Below, piece after piece: positions 43,865-53,603 of a DNA stretch of 64,000 nt. Made by a program: the position numbers and the translations under genes. How positions within the stretch are numbered: the first letter of the stretch is position 1; each line of letters starts with the position of its first letter. The DNA lies in contig NZ_NRGW01000001.1 in NCBI RefSeq assembly GCF_002332255.1, positions 62,001 to 126,000 of the forward strand, written 5' to 3'. The notes under the pieces were generated by a model. The model was not told the origin of the DNA. It ran no database searches and saw only the letters and a program-made list of their open reading frames with translations. The stretch is from Halomonas sp. JB37. GTDB lineage: Bacteria > Pseudomonadota > Gammaproteobacteria > Pseudomonadales > Halomonadaceae.

Positions 43865-44041
43865 ATGTACGTCTATCGCATCATGTTGTTTTTGGTGTTT
43901 GGCGGTTATTTGCTCTCTCCGCTGCTTATGAATGGCTGGAGCGACCCAGAGGCCGCCTGGTACCGGCCGTTTGCAATTTGGGGCGGACTAATTGCCTTAA
44001 CGCTCTGGCTAGAGCAAAAGAGAAAGCTTGATGAACGCTGA
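43865..44041 (+). CDS. Small membrane protein upstream of cbrA (CbrX-like)
   Basis: This 58-residue ORF begins MYVYRIMLFLVFGGYLLSP, continues with a polar WSDPEAAWYRP turn, and ends with a second helix (FAIWGGLIALTLWLEQK) and a basic KRKLDER tail: two membrane helices in all. CAGGAG lies 7 nt before the ATG. Its last 11 bp overlap the cbrA start, implying translational coupling. A small ORF of the same size (cbrX) is known at this position in Pseudomonas putida, which supports a real gene. Function unknown; a CbrA partner or coupling peptide is plausible. Confidence 0.72.
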   Translation: MYVYRIMLFLVFGGYLLSPLLMNGWSDPEAAWYRPFAIWGGLIALTLWLEQKRKLDER

Positions 44042-46979
44042 GTTAATCGGGGTATTAGCGCTCGGTCTGGGCTATCTGGCACTGCTGTTTGGCTGCGGTT
44101 TTGCCGTAGAGCGGGGCTGGGTGCCGGTGCGCATTACCCGCCACCCCGTTGTTTACACGCTTGCGCTAGGCGTTTATGCCAGCGCCTGGGCAATTTACGG
44201 CAGCCTGGAAATGGCGGCTAGCGCGGGGTTTGGCTTTCTTGCTTACTACCTTGGCGCCGCCGGCGCTTTCCTGCTCGCGCCCGTGCTGCTGGTACCCATC
44301 CATCGCATCACGCGTACCTATCAGTTAACGTCACTGGCTGACCTGTTTGCTTTTCGCTTTCGCTCTCGGTGGGCGGGCACGCTGGTCACGGTCGTCAGCC
44401 TGCTGGCGGTATTGCCGCTACTGGGTATTCAAGTACAAACGCTGAGCAATGCCATTAATATTATGACGGCCAGCCAGGCAGGGAGTAGCGTTGCGCTGCT
44501 TTTTTGCGCGCTCATTGCCGCTTTTGCGGTAATTTTCGGCGCACGTCATAGTCAAGCGCATGACCGCCACGATAGCCTGCTCAGCGCCATCGCGTTTGAA
44601 TCCATCGTCAAACTGCTGGCCATGCTGGGGTTAGGGGCAGTGGCGCTATGGATGGTCTTCGACGGCCCTGGCGATCTGCAGCTGTGGCTGGAAGGGCCCG
44701 GCGCGATACTTCAACAGCAAACCCCACAGCTTGATCCTGCGCAGTGGCGCACCCTGCTGCTGCTGTTCTTTGCCGCGGCGTTTATGATGCCGCATCTTTT
44801 CCATATCAGCTTCTCAGAAAGCTTATCGCGGCACACCCTGCTACAAGCCAGCTGGGCGTTACCGCTGTTTCTATTGCTCATGGCGCTACCCGTACCGGTA
44901 ATTTGGTGGGCCGCACAGTCGGTCAATCCCGACATCCCCATAACGGCCTATGCCGCCTATTTGATGACGGAACACTGGTGGGTCGGCGCGCTTGCATTTA
45001 TCGGCGGGCTAGCCGCCGCCTCCGGCACGATGATGATGATCGCGCTGGCGCTCTCCGGCATGGTGCTCAACCACATTGTATTAGTGGCAAGACCCCCTGA
45101 AGCACGCAGTGATCTTTACGGCTGGCTACTATGGCTGCGGCGTGGCCTGGTGGTCGCGGTGATTATCAGTGGCTGGCTGTTCTATCAGTGGATAGGCCGC
45201 CACCACGGCTTAATTGGGCTGGGGTTAGCTGCGTTTGTGGGCATGGCCCAGTGCTTGCCAGGCATGCTGGCACTACTTTATTGGCCGGGCGCTAATCGTA
45301 AAGGCATGATTGTAGGGCTGGTCGCTGGCGTCAGCGTATGGCTTTGGGGCCTTTGGCTACCTCTCATTCTTTCACTGCCCTTACCACCGCTGCCTTCAAC
45401 GCCCCTCACGACTGCTGATTCGCCGCTGTGGTATAACGTTACGCTGCTTTCTTTAGCCGTTAATATTCTGCTGCTAATCGTCATATCACTCTTTACACGT
45501 ATCTCTGAAGGCGAGCGCTCTGCCGCCGAAGCATGTTCGGTCGATGCGGTTATCCGCTCTAAGCGCTCTCCATTAGAAGCCGCCACGGCTAACGACTTTG
45601 CCACCCATTTGGCGCAGGCGATCGGCGACGAAGCGGCGCAGCGCGAAGTTGCCCGTGCTTTAAAGGCACTCAACTTTACGCCTCAAGAGCGTCGACCCTA
45701 CGCGCTGCGCCGCTTACGCGATCGCATTCAAGCGAATCTCTCAGGCCTCATGGGGCCATCAGTCGCGCGAGACATCGTTGATCGCTACCTGCCTTATCGC
45801 CATGACGACGCCCCAGAAACCGACGACATTCATTTTGTCGAAAGCCGCCTGGAGGCTTATCGCTCGCGGCTAACGGGGCTAGCCCGCGAGCTCGACGGCC
45901 TGCGCCGCCACCATCGTCAAACGTTGGCCTACTTGCCCGTTGGGCTTTGTGTGCTGGGCGATGACGACGAGCTGCTAATGTGGAATCAGGCGCTTTCACA
46001 GCTCTCAGGCATTAGCGGTGAAAGCGTGATAGGTTCGCGCCGCGATAGTCTCCCAGCCCCCTGGCCAAGCCTGCTGGGCAGCGTGCTCGACGCAACGCCA
46101 GGCCCACTCTACAAACAGGCCGTCACGCTGCACGAAAAAGACTACTTTTTAACCCTGCATAAAGCCGTTCTCAGCGGCCACGATAGCCGTGGTGGCAGCG
46201 TTATTTTGATAGAAGATCATACTGAAATGAAGTGGCTGGAAGATGAGCTGGTACATGCGGCACGCCTGGCCTCGATCGGCCAGCTAGCCGCCGGCGTCGC
46301 CCATGAAATCGGCAATCCGATTACCGGCATTTCATCATTGGCGCAGAATCTTCGCTACGACACCAACGACCCGGCGCTGCTGGAAACGGCGGACCAAATC
46401 CAACAGCTAACCCAGCGAGTAACTAAAATCGTCAACTCCTTGGTTGGCTTTGCCCACGGCGGGCGCCAAGCAACACCGCCCCCCGCTTCACCGGTGACGC
46501 TGTCATCGATTAGCGAAGATGCATTGCACTTGATCCACCTCGCCCGCTCGGGAGAGGATGTCACCTTGTCTAATGATACGCCCGAGAACGTAGTGGTCCG
46601 TGGTGATGCGCAGCGCTTGACGCAGGTGATGGTCAACCTGCTCAGCAATGCTCGAGATGCCTGCGACCAAGGCGGGCAGGTCCATATTGATGCAGGCGCC
46701 CATCAACAGCTTGCCTGGTGGCGAATAACCGATAACGGCCAGGGTATCGACCCCAGGGTACGCGACCACTTATTTGAACCGTTTACGACCACCAAGCCAG
46801 CAGGTGAAGGCACCGGCTTGGGCCTGTCACTGGCGTATCAAATTATCAATGAACACCAGGGTAAAATAGACGTGGCCTCGCCACCGCCCGGACAGCCTCG
46901 CGGCACTGCCATTACGTTATGGTTGCCGCTTTACCAACAGGATGATCAGCCAGCCCATGCCCAGGATTCTGATTGTTGA
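44031..46979 (+). CDS. cbrA: Transporter-fused sensor histidine kinase CbrA
   Basis: The 982-residue protein joins an N-terminal SLC5/SSS transporter-like domain (about 13 helices, residues 1-490), a linker with a STAC-like segment, a PAS domain ([20 protein letters not shown], about 640-660), HisKA with phospho-His in [12 protein letters not shown] (His near 758), and HATPase_c ([29 protein letters not shown]). CbrA phosphorylates CbrB in response to carbon/nitrogen balance; the transporter domain can carry histidine in Pseudomonas. ATG 44031 overlaps the CbrX-like gene. cbrB overlaps its 3' end by 38 bp. Confidence 0.93.
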   Translation: MNAELIGVLALGLGYLALLFGCGFAVERGWVPVRITRHPVVYTLALGVYASAWAIYGSLEMAASAGFGFLAYYLGAAGAFLLAPVLLVPIHRITRTYQLTSLADLFAFRFRSRWAGTLVTVVSLLAVLPLLGIQVQTLSNAINIMTASQAGSSVALLFCALIAAFAVIFGARHSQAHDRHDSLLSAIAFESIVKLLAMLGLGAVALWMVFDGPGDLQLWLEGPGAILQQQTPQLDPAQWRTLLLLFFAAAFMMPHLFHISFSESLSRHTLLQASWALPLFLLLMALPVPVIWWAAQSVNPDIPITAYAAYLMTEHWWVGALAFIGGLAAASGTMMMIALALSGMVLNHIVLVARPPEARSDLYGWLLWLRRGLVVAVIISGWLFYQWIGRHHGLIGLGLAAFVGMAQCLPGMLALLYWPGANRKGMIVGLVAGVSVWLWGLWLPLILSLPLPPLPSTPLTTADSPLWYNVTLLSLAVNILLLIVISLFTRISEGERSAAEACSVDAVIRSKRSPLEAATANDFATHLAQAIGDEAAQREVARALKALNFTPQERRPYALRRLRDRIQANLSGLMGPSVARDIVDRYLPYRHDDAPETDDIHFVESRLEAYRSRLTGLARELDGLRRHHRQTLAYLPVGLCVLGDDDELLMWNQALSQLSGISGESVIGSRRDSLPAPWPSLLGSVLDATPGPLYKQAVTLHEKDYFLTLHKAVLSGHDSRGGSVILIEDHTEMKWLEDELVHAARLASIGQLAAGVAHEIGNPITGISSLAQNLRYDTNDPALLETADQIQQLTQRVTKIVNSLVGFAHGGRQATPPPASPVTLSSISEDALHLIHLARSGEDVTLSNDTPENVVVRGDAQRLTQVMVNLLSNARDACDQGGQVHIDAGAHQQLAWWRITDNGQGIDPRVRDHLFEPFTTTKPAGEGTGLGLSLAYQIINEHQGKIDVASPPPGQPRGTAITLWLPLYQQDDQPAHAQDSDC

Positions 46980-48345
46980 AGATGAAGCGATTATTCGCAG
47001 CGCGTTGAAGCGGTTGCTAGAACGCAACGACTATACGGTCAGCGAAGCAGGCAGCGCTGAGGAAGCCTGCAAGCTTGAGCTCACAGGGTTCGATCTCATC
47101 ATCAGCGACCTGCGTCTGCCCGGCGAACAAGGCATCACTCTGATTGCCAAAGCGGCGCCGGTGCCGGTATTGATTATGACCAGTTACGCAAGCATGCGCT
47201 CAGCGGTAGAGTCGCTGAAACTGGGTGCCATCGACTACGTCGCTAAGCCATTTGACCACGCTGAGCTACTCGAAACCGTCGAGCGCATCCTCCACCAGCA
47301 GGCGATGCAGCAGAGCCCGCCACCCGACATCACTGACGCAGGCGGCGGTCGACAAACCATGATTGGCAACTGCATTGCCATGCAGCAGGTGTATACCCGC
47401 ATTCGAAAAACCGCACCCGCCGATGTCACCGTGCTGATTCTAGGCGAGTCAGGCACTGGTAAAGAGCTGGTAGCGCGGGCCATTCATCAGCAAAGCAAAC
47501 GTGCCAAAGCACCGCTGATCAGCGTTAACTGTGCAGCGATTCCAGAAACGCTGATCGAATCTGAGCTATTCGGGCATGAAAAAGGTGCCTTTACCGGCGC
47601 CAGCGCTGCGCGCACCGGCCTAGTAGAAGCTGCCGACGGCGGGACCCTGTTTCTGGATGAGATTGGTGAGCTGCCGCTAGACGCCCAGGCACGTTTACTT
47701 CGCGTGCTTCAAGAGGGTGAAATCCGCAAAATTGGCTCGGTGGAAACCCGTCACGTTAACGTCCGTTTGATCGCCGCCACTCACCGCGACCTACGGGAGC
47801 TGTCGAAAACCGGCGAGTTTCGCCTCGACCTTTACTACCGATTGAATGTCATGCAGATAGAGCTGCCGCCGCTGCGCGAGCGAGAAGATGATGTCCTCGA
47901 AATCGCCGACATCCTGCTCGACAAGGCATGTAAACGCCATGAGCGCACGGGCCTGCGGCTGTCCCGCGCTGCCCGACAAGATCTGCGCGACTATCCATGG
48001 CCCGGCAACGTGCGCGAGCTAGAAAATGCGCTTGAACGCGGCGTTATTCTCGCTGAAGGGCACCTTATTCATCCTGATGATCTTGGGCTAGCGCCTACCT
48101 CCGCACGCGTCCATGCACCATCCGCTATTGCCTCAGCGGCCAACGGTGAGGTAGATAAAAGCGTTGAAGAGAATGAAGACGATCTCTCTTTAGAGGACTA
48201 TTTTCAGCACTTTGTGCTAGAGCACCAGGACCAAATGAGCGAAACCGAGCTGGCGCAAAAACTTGGCATTAGCCGGAAAAACCTTTGGGAGCGGCGCCAA
48301 AGGCTTGGCATTCCGCGCAAAAAGACCGCTCGTCGCCCAGGCTAA
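46942..48345 (+). CDS. cbrB: Sigma54-dependent response regulator CbrB
   Basis: The 467-residue NtrC-family activator has an N-terminal receiver (Asp near residue 56 in [11 protein letters not shown]), an AAA+ domain with Walker A GESGTGKE and the sigma54-contact GAFTGA, Walker [12 protein letters not shown], and a C-terminal Fis-type HTH ([20 protein letters not shown]). An alternative start at 46957 would remove five residues. In Pseudomonas, CbrB drives the sRNA gene crcZ directly downstream; a matching noncoding region follows here. Confidence 0.94.
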   Translation: MISQPMPRILIVEDEAIIRSALKRLLERNDYTVSEAGSAEEACKLELTGFDLIISDLRLPGEQGITLIAKAAPVPVLIMTSYASMRSAVESLKLGAIDYVAKPFDHAELLETVERILHQQAMQQSPPPDITDAGGGRQTMIGNCIAMQQVYTRIRKTAPADVTVLILGESGTGKELVARAIHQQSKRAKAPLISVNCAAIPETLIESELFGHEKGAFTGASAARTGLVEAADGGTLFLDEIGELPLDAQARLLRVLQEGEIRKIGSVETRHVNVRLIAATHRDLRELSKTGEFRLDLYYRLNVMQIELPPLREREDDVLEIADILLDKACKRHERTGLRLSRAARQDLRDYPWPGNVRELENALERGVILAEGHLIHPDDLGLAPTSARVHAPSAIASAANGEVDKSVEENEDDLSLEDYFQHFVLEHQDQMSETELAQKLGISRKNLWERRQRLGIPRKKTARRPG

Positions 48346-48434
48346 CCACCTGGGCATTGGCTTGACGCCAGCCTCCTTACGACCATTGTCTAATATTCTG
48401 ATTTAAATAAGAAATATCTAACTTTATACGCTGC

Positions 48435-48491
48435 TAACACTGTTACCTTCCCACACAACGTCGCCCACAAACGGGAGCAAAAGGGGTAACA
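48435..48491 (+). promoter_or_regulatory. Candidate CbrB activator sites upstream of the crcZ-like gene
   Basis: TAACACTGTTA (48435-48445, a perfect 11-bp palindrome) contains TGTTAC when read on, and GTAACACTT begins at 48486. TAACACT thus recurs 52 bp apart, about five helical turns, lying 75-130 bp upstream of the sigma54 promoter. Paired TGTTAC/GTAACA elements are reported for CbrB in Pseudomonas. The match here is an inference. Confidence 0.5.
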
Positions 48492-48564
48492 CTTCTTGCT
48501 AGAAAAAGTTCCTCGACAATTTAAAAAATGCCAACCTTCTGAAACTTATCATTTATCTTAGAGG

Positions 48565-48580
48565 TGGCACAGCGACTGCA
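48565..48580 (+). promoter_or_regulatory. Sigma54 (-24/-12) promoter of the crcZ-like RNA
   Basis: TGGCACAGCGACTGCA: GG and GC are separated by exactly 10 nt, with -24 TGGCAC and -12 CTGCA close to consensus (TGGCAC-N5-TTGCA). It predicts a start near 48591. Confidence 0.8.
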
Positions 48581-48590
48581 ATATTACTGG

Positions 48591-49053
48591 GTAAGAAAAA
48601 CAAACTGGGCATAGCGGTAGGTCACCAACAAAAACAACATGACCTTGCCACCACCTGAGCCATAACAAATACAACAGGGCCAGGTAGAGATAACGGCACT
48701 AATAACAACAACAGGCTTGAATCTCATCACTTGCTAGCGCAGGCAAGACAGGCGCTGAGAACAATAATAAACACAGTAAGTAGCCCGAAAGGACGCGACG
48801 TACACAGCAGCTTGCATACTAACAATAACAATAGCAGTCAGGTGTACACCCCGGCGCCAACAATAATTCCCCGGGGTAAGAAAAAGTTCGCGGTTGGATT
48901 ATTGTTTTGAATACGAGGCGGTCGGAACTAACGTGATCCTTACGCCTACCGACTGCGGTGCGTATTCAGAGCGATGTGCCATCATGAATAAAAACAGCAG
49001 CATGGACGCTGATTCACTGCTTTATAGGGGAGGCTCTCTTAGCCTCCCCTTTC
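48591..49053 (+). ncRNA. crcZ: CrcZ-like Hfq/Crc-sequestering small RNA
   Basis: No convincing ORF fills this stretch. It holds about seven A-rich AAN-repeat motifs of the CA-motif type bound by Hfq-Crc: 48593-48604, 48627-48639, 48664-48676, 48701-48713, 48760-48773, 48821-48833 and 48859-48868, for example AATAACAACAACA. The 48859 motif lies in the loop of a hairpin (ACCCCGG/CCGGGGT). The stretch lies between cbrB and pcnB, the crcZ position in Pseudomonas. It starts about 11 nt after a sigma54 promoter and ends at a strong terminator, giving about 460 nt. In Pseudomonas, CrcZ titrates Hfq/Crc and relieves catabolite repression. End points are predicted. Confidence 0.75.
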
Positions 49054-49060
49054 CGTATTT
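49026..49060 (+). terminator. Terminator of the crcZ-like RNA
   Basis: AGGGGAGGCT, loop CTCTT, AGCCTCCCCT: a perfect 10-bp stem followed by a weak T-rich tail (TTCCGTATTT). No other gene ends nearby. Confidence 0.8.
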
Positions 49061-49218
49061 GAGGATTGAGTTAGCACACGCTAGCGTCAAGTGCTTTGCA
49101 AGCCCAAAGGGGTCGGCTACACTCATCCACTAACTGTTTTTATTGAGTACTGATTTGAAGTGCTTTATAGCAACTATTGACGACCATTTCTTCGTACCCT
49201 GCGAGTTGAAATCATCGC
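49061..49218 (+). other. crcZ-like terminator to pcnB gap
   Basis: This 158-bp stretch must hold the pcnB promoter. A hexamer TTGAGT near 49144 is a possible -35 element; I see no clear -10, ORF or repeat. Confidence 0.3.
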
Positions 49219-50607
49219 ATGTTTAAAGGATTTACCCGTTTCCTACACAGTCCGGGGGAGCAATTGAAAACCTTGCTCGATCCCCAAGAGAGTTCTACCA
49301 CCGCCCTCTCTCCACGCCATATTCCTCGGTCAGAGCATCCTGTTTCTCGCCAGCAAATTAGCGATGCCGCACTAAAAGTGCTTTATCGTCTTAGCGGCGC
49401 AGGTTATGACGCCTATCTGGTAGGTGGATGCATTCGCGATGCGCTGCTGGGCAAGATGCCCAAAGACTTCGATGTGGCCACCAACGCTACGCCCGAACAA
49501 GTACGCGATCTGTTTCGTAACTCGCGCCTGATCGGCCGCCGTTTTCGGATTGTCCATGTGCGCTTTGGCCGCGAGGTCATTGAAGTCACCACCTTCCGTG
49601 GCAAACCCCAAGACGAGCATAGCGATCATATTGCCCATCAGTCCGATGAGGGCTTACTGCTGCGCGACAACGTATGGGGCAATATCGAAGAGGATGCGGT
49701 GCGCCGCGACCTCACCGTGAACGCGCTCTACTACAATATCGCCGACTTCAGCATCACCGATTTTGCCAACGGCGTGCGTGACATTGAAACCCGTACCCTG
49801 CGCCTGATTGGCGACCCGGCTACACGCTATCGTGAAGACCCGGTGCGGATGCTGCGCGCAGTACGGTTTGCGGCCAAGCTGGACTTCACGATAGATCCGG
49901 CCACCGAAGCCCCGATGTATGAACAGGCATCGCTGCTGCTACAGATTCCTCCCGCACGCTTGTTCGATGAAGTGCTCAAGCTGTTTATGTCGGGCTACGG
50001 CCTGGTCGCGTTTCGTCTGCTCAGTCATTACGGCCTATTCGGCATGCTGTTCCCCGAAGCTGAAGAAGCAATGGTGGATGCTGCCTGGGCAGAAGAGCTG
50101 ATTGAGCAAGCGCTCACCAATACCGACAAGCGGATTGCTGAAGAGCGCCCGGTTACGCCTGCATTTCTGTTGGCTGCCTTCCTTTGGGCGCCGGTTAAGC
50201 ATCGCATGGAAGAGCTCGAGCAAGAGGGCATGGCGGCCATTCCCGCACTACAGGCGGCCGCTCAACAGGTGGTATCTCGCCAGTTAGAGCACACCTCGAT
50301 TCCCAAGCGCTTCGGCATTCCCATGCGCGAAATTTGGGAGCTACAGCAACGCCTACCCCAACGACGCGGTAAGAAAGCCTTCCAGACCCGCGAGCATCCG
50401 CGCTTTAGGGCGGGTTACGACCTGCTATTGCTACGTGAACAGGCTGGCGAAATACCGCGTGGCTTAGGCGATTGGTGGACTGCCTTCCAGCGCGGCGATG
50501 AACATGAACAGCGCCGCTTGCTGCAAAAAGTGGGTGGCGATCCGGCCAGCCAGGGTGATCGTCGCCGTAAAAAACGGCGGAAACCGCGCAGCCAAGATCC
50601 AGAGTAG
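49219..50607 (+). CDS. pcnB: Poly(A) polymerase I
   Basis: The 462-residue nucleotidyltransferase adds 3' poly(A) tails that promote RNA decay. The catalytic region is AYLVGGCIRDALLGKMPKDF (GG, RD, then DFDVATNA with the metal-binding Asp pair, near residues 74-98). VRRDLTVNALYYNIAD and REDPVRMLRAVRFAAKLDF match the class II family, and the C-terminus is basic (GDRRRKKRRKPRSQ), as in PcnB. The ribosome binding site is weak. folK starts 6 bp after the stop. Confidence 0.95.
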   Translation: MFKGFTRFLHSPGEQLKTLLDPQESSTTALSPRHIPRSEHPVSRQQISDAALKVLYRLSGAGYDAYLVGGCIRDALLGKMPKDFDVATNATPEQVRDLFRNSRLIGRRFRIVHVRFGREVIEVTTFRGKPQDEHSDHIAHQSDEGLLLRDNVWGNIEEDAVRRDLTVNALYYNIADFSITDFANGVRDIETRTLRLIGDPATRYREDPVRMLRAVRFAAKLDFTIDPATEAPMYEQASLLLQIPPARLFDEVLKLFMSGYGLVAFRLLSHYGLFGMLFPEAEEAMVDAAWAEELIEQALTNTDKRIAEERPVTPAFLLAAFLWAPVKHRMEELEQEGMAAIPALQAAAQQVVSRQLEHTSIPKRFGIPMREIWELQQRLPQRRGKKAFQTREHPRFRAGYDLLLLREQAGEIPRGLGDWWTAFQRGDEHEQRRLLQKVGGDPASQGDRRRKKRRKPRSQDPE

Positions 50608-50613
50608 CCAGCA

Positions 50614-51111
50614 ATGCCGATCCAACTCGCCTATATTGGCCTAGGCAGCAATCTAGCGTCGCCCGTTGAACAGGTTCGCCAAGCGCTCAACGGGCTCGCT
50701 GGGCTGCCGTTGAGCCGGTTAGTGATAGCATCATCGCTCTACGCCAGCCGTCCCGTTGGGCCGCAAGATCAACCGGACTTTATCAACGCCGTGGCGGCGC
50801 TGGAAACCAGCCTCTCGCCACTGGCGCTGCTTGATCAGCTCCAAGCGTTAGAACAGCAGCACCGACGCCGTCGCCAGCGTCATTGGGGCCCACGTACGCT
50901 GGATCTTGATCTGCTAGTCTACGGCGATCAGCACATCGAAACCCCGCGCCTATGCGTCCCACACCTACAGATGACCCAGCGAGCATTTGTGCTGGCACCG
51001 CTAGCAGAAATTGCGCCTGCACTCCTACTGCACCATAAGCCGCTCACTGCATGGCTTGGCCAAATATCCAACCCCGGCATTCAGCGGTTAGTTGAAGACG
51101 CGCCCTCGTAA
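50614..51111 (+). CDS. folK: Hydroxymethyldihydropterin pyrophosphokinase
   Basis: The 165-residue folate enzyme transfers pyrophosphate from ATP to 6-hydroxymethyl-7,8-dihydropterin. Signature features are AYIGLGSNLASPVEQV at the start, ASSLYASRPVGPQDQPDFIN, and the HPPK motif HWGPRTLDLDLLVYGD with the Mg2+ Asp pair near residue 95. The length matches E. coli FolK (159). It is coupled to pcnB by a 6-bp gap; panB begins 146 bp later. Confidence 0.95.
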   Translation: MPIQLAYIGLGSNLASPVEQVRQALNGLAGLPLSRLVIASSLYASRPVGPQDQPDFINAVAALETSLSPLALLDQLQALEQQHRRRRQRHWGPRTLDLDLLVYGDQHIETPRLCVPHLQMTQRAFVLAPLAEIAPALLLHHKPLTAWLGQISNPGIQRLVEDAPS

Positions 51112-51257
51112 ACTGTTACTTTTTTACCCAAATCTCGACAGCGCGCGCGCAATCAGGTAACAATCACGGTATCGCAGCACGCACCTATTAAAGACTGCAC
51201 TAATAATGGCCGGTCGCCTATGCAGCGCTGGCCTCACGCACACGATGAGAGCATGCC

Positions 51258-52049
51258 ATGAAAACCGTTACCCTAAGCACGCTGCAAGCCTATAAGCAGG
51301 CGGGTGAAACGTTTAGCTGCCTGACTGCTTACGATGCCTCCTTTGCCCATGCGGCAAGCCAAGCCGGTATTGACGTGCTTTTGGTCGGCGATTCGCTAGG
51401 CATGGTGCTACAAGGTCACAACAGCACCTTGCCTGTCACCATGGAAGACATCATTTATCACACGCGCTGTGCCGCTCGCGGTAAAGGCCATAGCCTGCTG
51501 ATGGTTGACCTGCCCTTTATGAGCAACATTTCAACCGAGCGCCTATTGGTAGATGCCGGTGCGCTGATGCGCGCTGGAGCCGAACTTGTGAAGCTTGAAG
51601 GCGAAGCGTGGATGGCCGAAGGCATTCGTGAACTCACACGCCGCGGCGTGCCGGTATGCGCGCACCTTGGCCTAACACCGCAAACCGTTCACCAGCTCGG
51701 CGGCTATAAAGTACAGGGGCGCGACGCCGCTAACGCTGAGCGAATCATCAATGATGCCAAGGTGCTTGCGGATGCGGGCGCTTCGGTTATCTTGCTTGAG
51801 TGCGTACCCGCCAGCCTAGGCAAAGCAGTGACAGATGCACTGGATGTGCCAGTGATTGGCATTGGTGCAGGGCCGGACACCGATGGCCAGATTCTCGTCA
51901 TGCACGATGTGCTTGGCGTGACTCATGGCCGTACGCCACGCTTTGTGAAGAACTTTATGGCAGAGGCCGATAGCATTCAAACGGCTTTCCAGCACTATCA
52001 TGAGTCCGTTAAAAACCGCACCTTCCCAGCGCCGGAGCATTGTTTTTAA
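51258..52049 (+). CDS. panB: Ketopantoate hydroxymethyltransferase
   Basis: The 263-residue TIM-barrel enzyme adds a hydroxymethyl group to ketoisovalerate, the first committed pantothenate step. Motifs are LTAYDASFAHAASQAGIDVL, LLVGDSLGMVLQGHN (metal Asp), VKLEGEAWM and the VIGIGAGPDTDGQILVMHD block with the catalytic Glu nearby. The length equals E. coli PanB (264). It leads the panB-panC-panD run. Confidence 0.97.
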   Translation: MKTVTLSTLQAYKQAGETFSCLTAYDASFAHAASQAGIDVLLVGDSLGMVLQGHNSTLPVTMEDIIYHTRCAARGKGHSLLMVDLPFMSNISTERLLVDAGALMRAGAELVKLEGEAWMAEGIRELTRRGVPVCAHLGLTPQTVHQLGGYKVQGRDAANAERIINDAKVLADAGASVILLECVPASLGKAVTDALDVPVIGIGAGPDTDGQILVMHDVLGVTHGRTPRFVKNFMAEADSIQTAFQHYHESVKNRTFPAPEHCF

Positions 52050-52132
52050 AACATGTTTTTAAAAGAACGTTTTTAGAAGCCGGCTCGATTAGCCCTCCAT
52101 CCCCTTTATTTTGTTAATAACGCGAAACGACT

Positions 52133-53005
52133 ATGCGCACTTTGCGAGACATTGATCAGTTACGCAGCATCCTGCGAGAGCATCGCCTACGCGGCCAGCG
52201 CATCGCTCTGGTACCCACAATGGGTAATCTTCATGCCGGCCACCTAGCGCTGATCGCCTGTGCCCGAAAGCACGCCGACATTGTGGTTGCGAGCCTATTT
52301 GTGAACCCGATGCAGTTTGGCCCAGGTGAGGATTTAGACGGCTACCCGCGGACCTTCAGCGCTGATCAAACGCAGCTGAGCGATGCAGGCTGCGACGTCC
52401 TGTTTTCCCCGACCGTCAGCGCGCTGTACCCAAACGGCTTAGATGCCCAGACGCGTGTCCATGAGCCTGTCGTGGGCGAAGGGCTGTGTGGCGGCTCGCG
52501 TCCCGGGCATTTTGACGGCGTTTCCACCGTAGTCAGCATGCTGTTTAATCTCGTGCAGCCAGACATTGCCTGCTTTGGAGAGAAAGATTATCAGCAGCTC
52601 GCGGTGATCCGTAAAATGGTCCGCGATCTTCACATGCCGATCGACATCATCGGTGTGACGATCGTGCGGGCTGATGATGGCTTAGCACTCTCCTCGCGCA
52701 ACGGCTACTTGAGTGAGCAAGAACGCGCCACAGCACCGGTGCTTTATCGCACTCTGTGTTCACTGCGCGATGCCCTGAAGCGCGGCGACCCGATAGAGGC
52801 CGCCTTGCAGCAAGGCACAGCCGTGCTCAGCGACGCTGGTTTTACCCCAGACTATCTTGAACTGCGCGATCTCATGCTCGGCCCGATCAGCGCTGACACT
52901 CGTCACGCGATGCTGCTGGCGGCAGCCAAGCTCGGCCCGGCACGTTTAATCGACAATCTCCGCGTTGAGCTACCGGCTAGCGCCATCAACACCGCCACAA
53001 AATAA
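52133..53005 (+). CDS. panC: Pantothenate synthetase
   Basis: The 290-residue enzyme ligates pantoate and beta-alanine via pantoyl-adenylate. The N-terminal [17 protein letters not shown] holds the HIGH-like nucleotide site; [21 protein letters not shown] and [13 protein letters not shown] follow, and the KMSKS-like [14 protein letters not shown] is near residue 185. The length matches E. coli PanC (283). The 83-bp gap from panB shows no terminator. Confidence 0.97.
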   Translation: MRTLRDIDQLRSILREHRLRGQRIALVPTMGNLHAGHLALIACARKHADIVVASLFVNPMQFGPGEDLDGYPRTFSADQTQLSDAGCDVLFSPTVSALYPNGLDAQTRVHEPVVGEGLCGGSRPGHFDGVSTVVSMLFNLVQPDIACFGEKDYQQLAVIRKMVRDLHMPIDIIGVTIVRADDGLALSSRNGYLSEQERATAPVLYRTLCSLRDALKRGDPIEAALQQGTAVLSDAGFTPDYLELRDLMLGPISADTRHAMLLAAAKLGPARLIDNLRVELPASAINTATK

Positions 53006-53033
53006 ACAAATACAGGGAAATAAAGGACCTCAC

Positions 53034-53414
53034 ATGCATACCATTATGCTCAAAGCCAAGCTGCACATGGCCCGCGTCACCCACGCGGTACTTAATTACG
53101 AAGGCTCCTGCGCCATCGACGGCGACCTGCTGGATCTGGCCGGCATTCGTGAAAATGAACAGATTCAGATTTATAACGTCGAAAATGGCGAGCGCTTCAC
53201 GACCTACGCCATTCGCGGAGAGGAAGGCTCCAAACTAATCTCGATCAACGGTGCGGCTGCCCACCTGGCGGCTCCCGGTCATCGCATCATTATCTGCAGC
53301 TATGCTCACTACTCACAAGCCGAACTGGCCTGCCATCAGCCCGCGCTGGTCTACCTACAAGAAGGTAATGACGTTAGCCACACCAGCAACATTATTCCAG
53401 TGCAGTTAGCCTAA
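53034..53414 (+). CDS. panD: Aspartate 1-decarboxylase
   Basis: The 126-residue pro-enzyme makes beta-alanine for pantothenate and self-cleaves between Gly24 and Ser25, here in NYEGSC; this numbering fits only with ATG 53034, so that start is firm. The length equals E. coli PanD. AAAGGA lies upstream of the ATG, and the leader just before it is A-rich (AAATAAACAAATACAGG), similar to Hfq/Crc CA motifs. A terminator follows. Confidence 0.97.
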   Translation: MHTIMLKAKLHMARVTHAVLNYEGSCAIDGDLLDLAGIRENEQIQIYNVENGERFTTYAIRGEEGSKLISINGAAAHLAAPGHRIIICSYAHYSQAELACHQPALVYLQEGNDVSHTSNIIPVQLA

Positions 53415-53439
53415 GTAGAAGGCGCTAGACAGATTAAGC

Positions 53440-53466
53440 AGCGGGCCCTGACGTGGCCCGCTTTTA
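53440..53466 (+). terminator. pan operon terminator
   Basis: AGCGGGCC, loop CTGACGT, GGCCCGCT, then TTTATTT; about 25 nt past the panD stop. Confidence 0.9.
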
Positions 53467-53603
53467 TTTGCTTATAAATGCGTATTGCCGCAACGCATAC
53501 CCTTCCTCTATCCTGAAAGGACGGCTGAGAGTGTCGGCTGACAGAGTACGCCTACCGGGCATCTGGCATCAGCCTGTCTGTTATTTACTCCAGGAGTCAT
53601 TTT

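Noticed and set aside
48894..49133. A 79-aa ORF in the cbrB-pcnB gap
   Set aside because: It has an unusual start context, runs through the strong terminator hairpin, and its translation shows no family features. It is better explained as chance reading of the sRNA region.
53513..53603. A TPP riboswitch upstream of the thiolase gene, prompted by GGCTGAGAG
   Set aside because: Only the CTGAGA-like core is present. The second conserved arm (ACCCTTTGAACCTGAT-like) and the expected pairing are missing, and a thiolase is not a thiamine gene.
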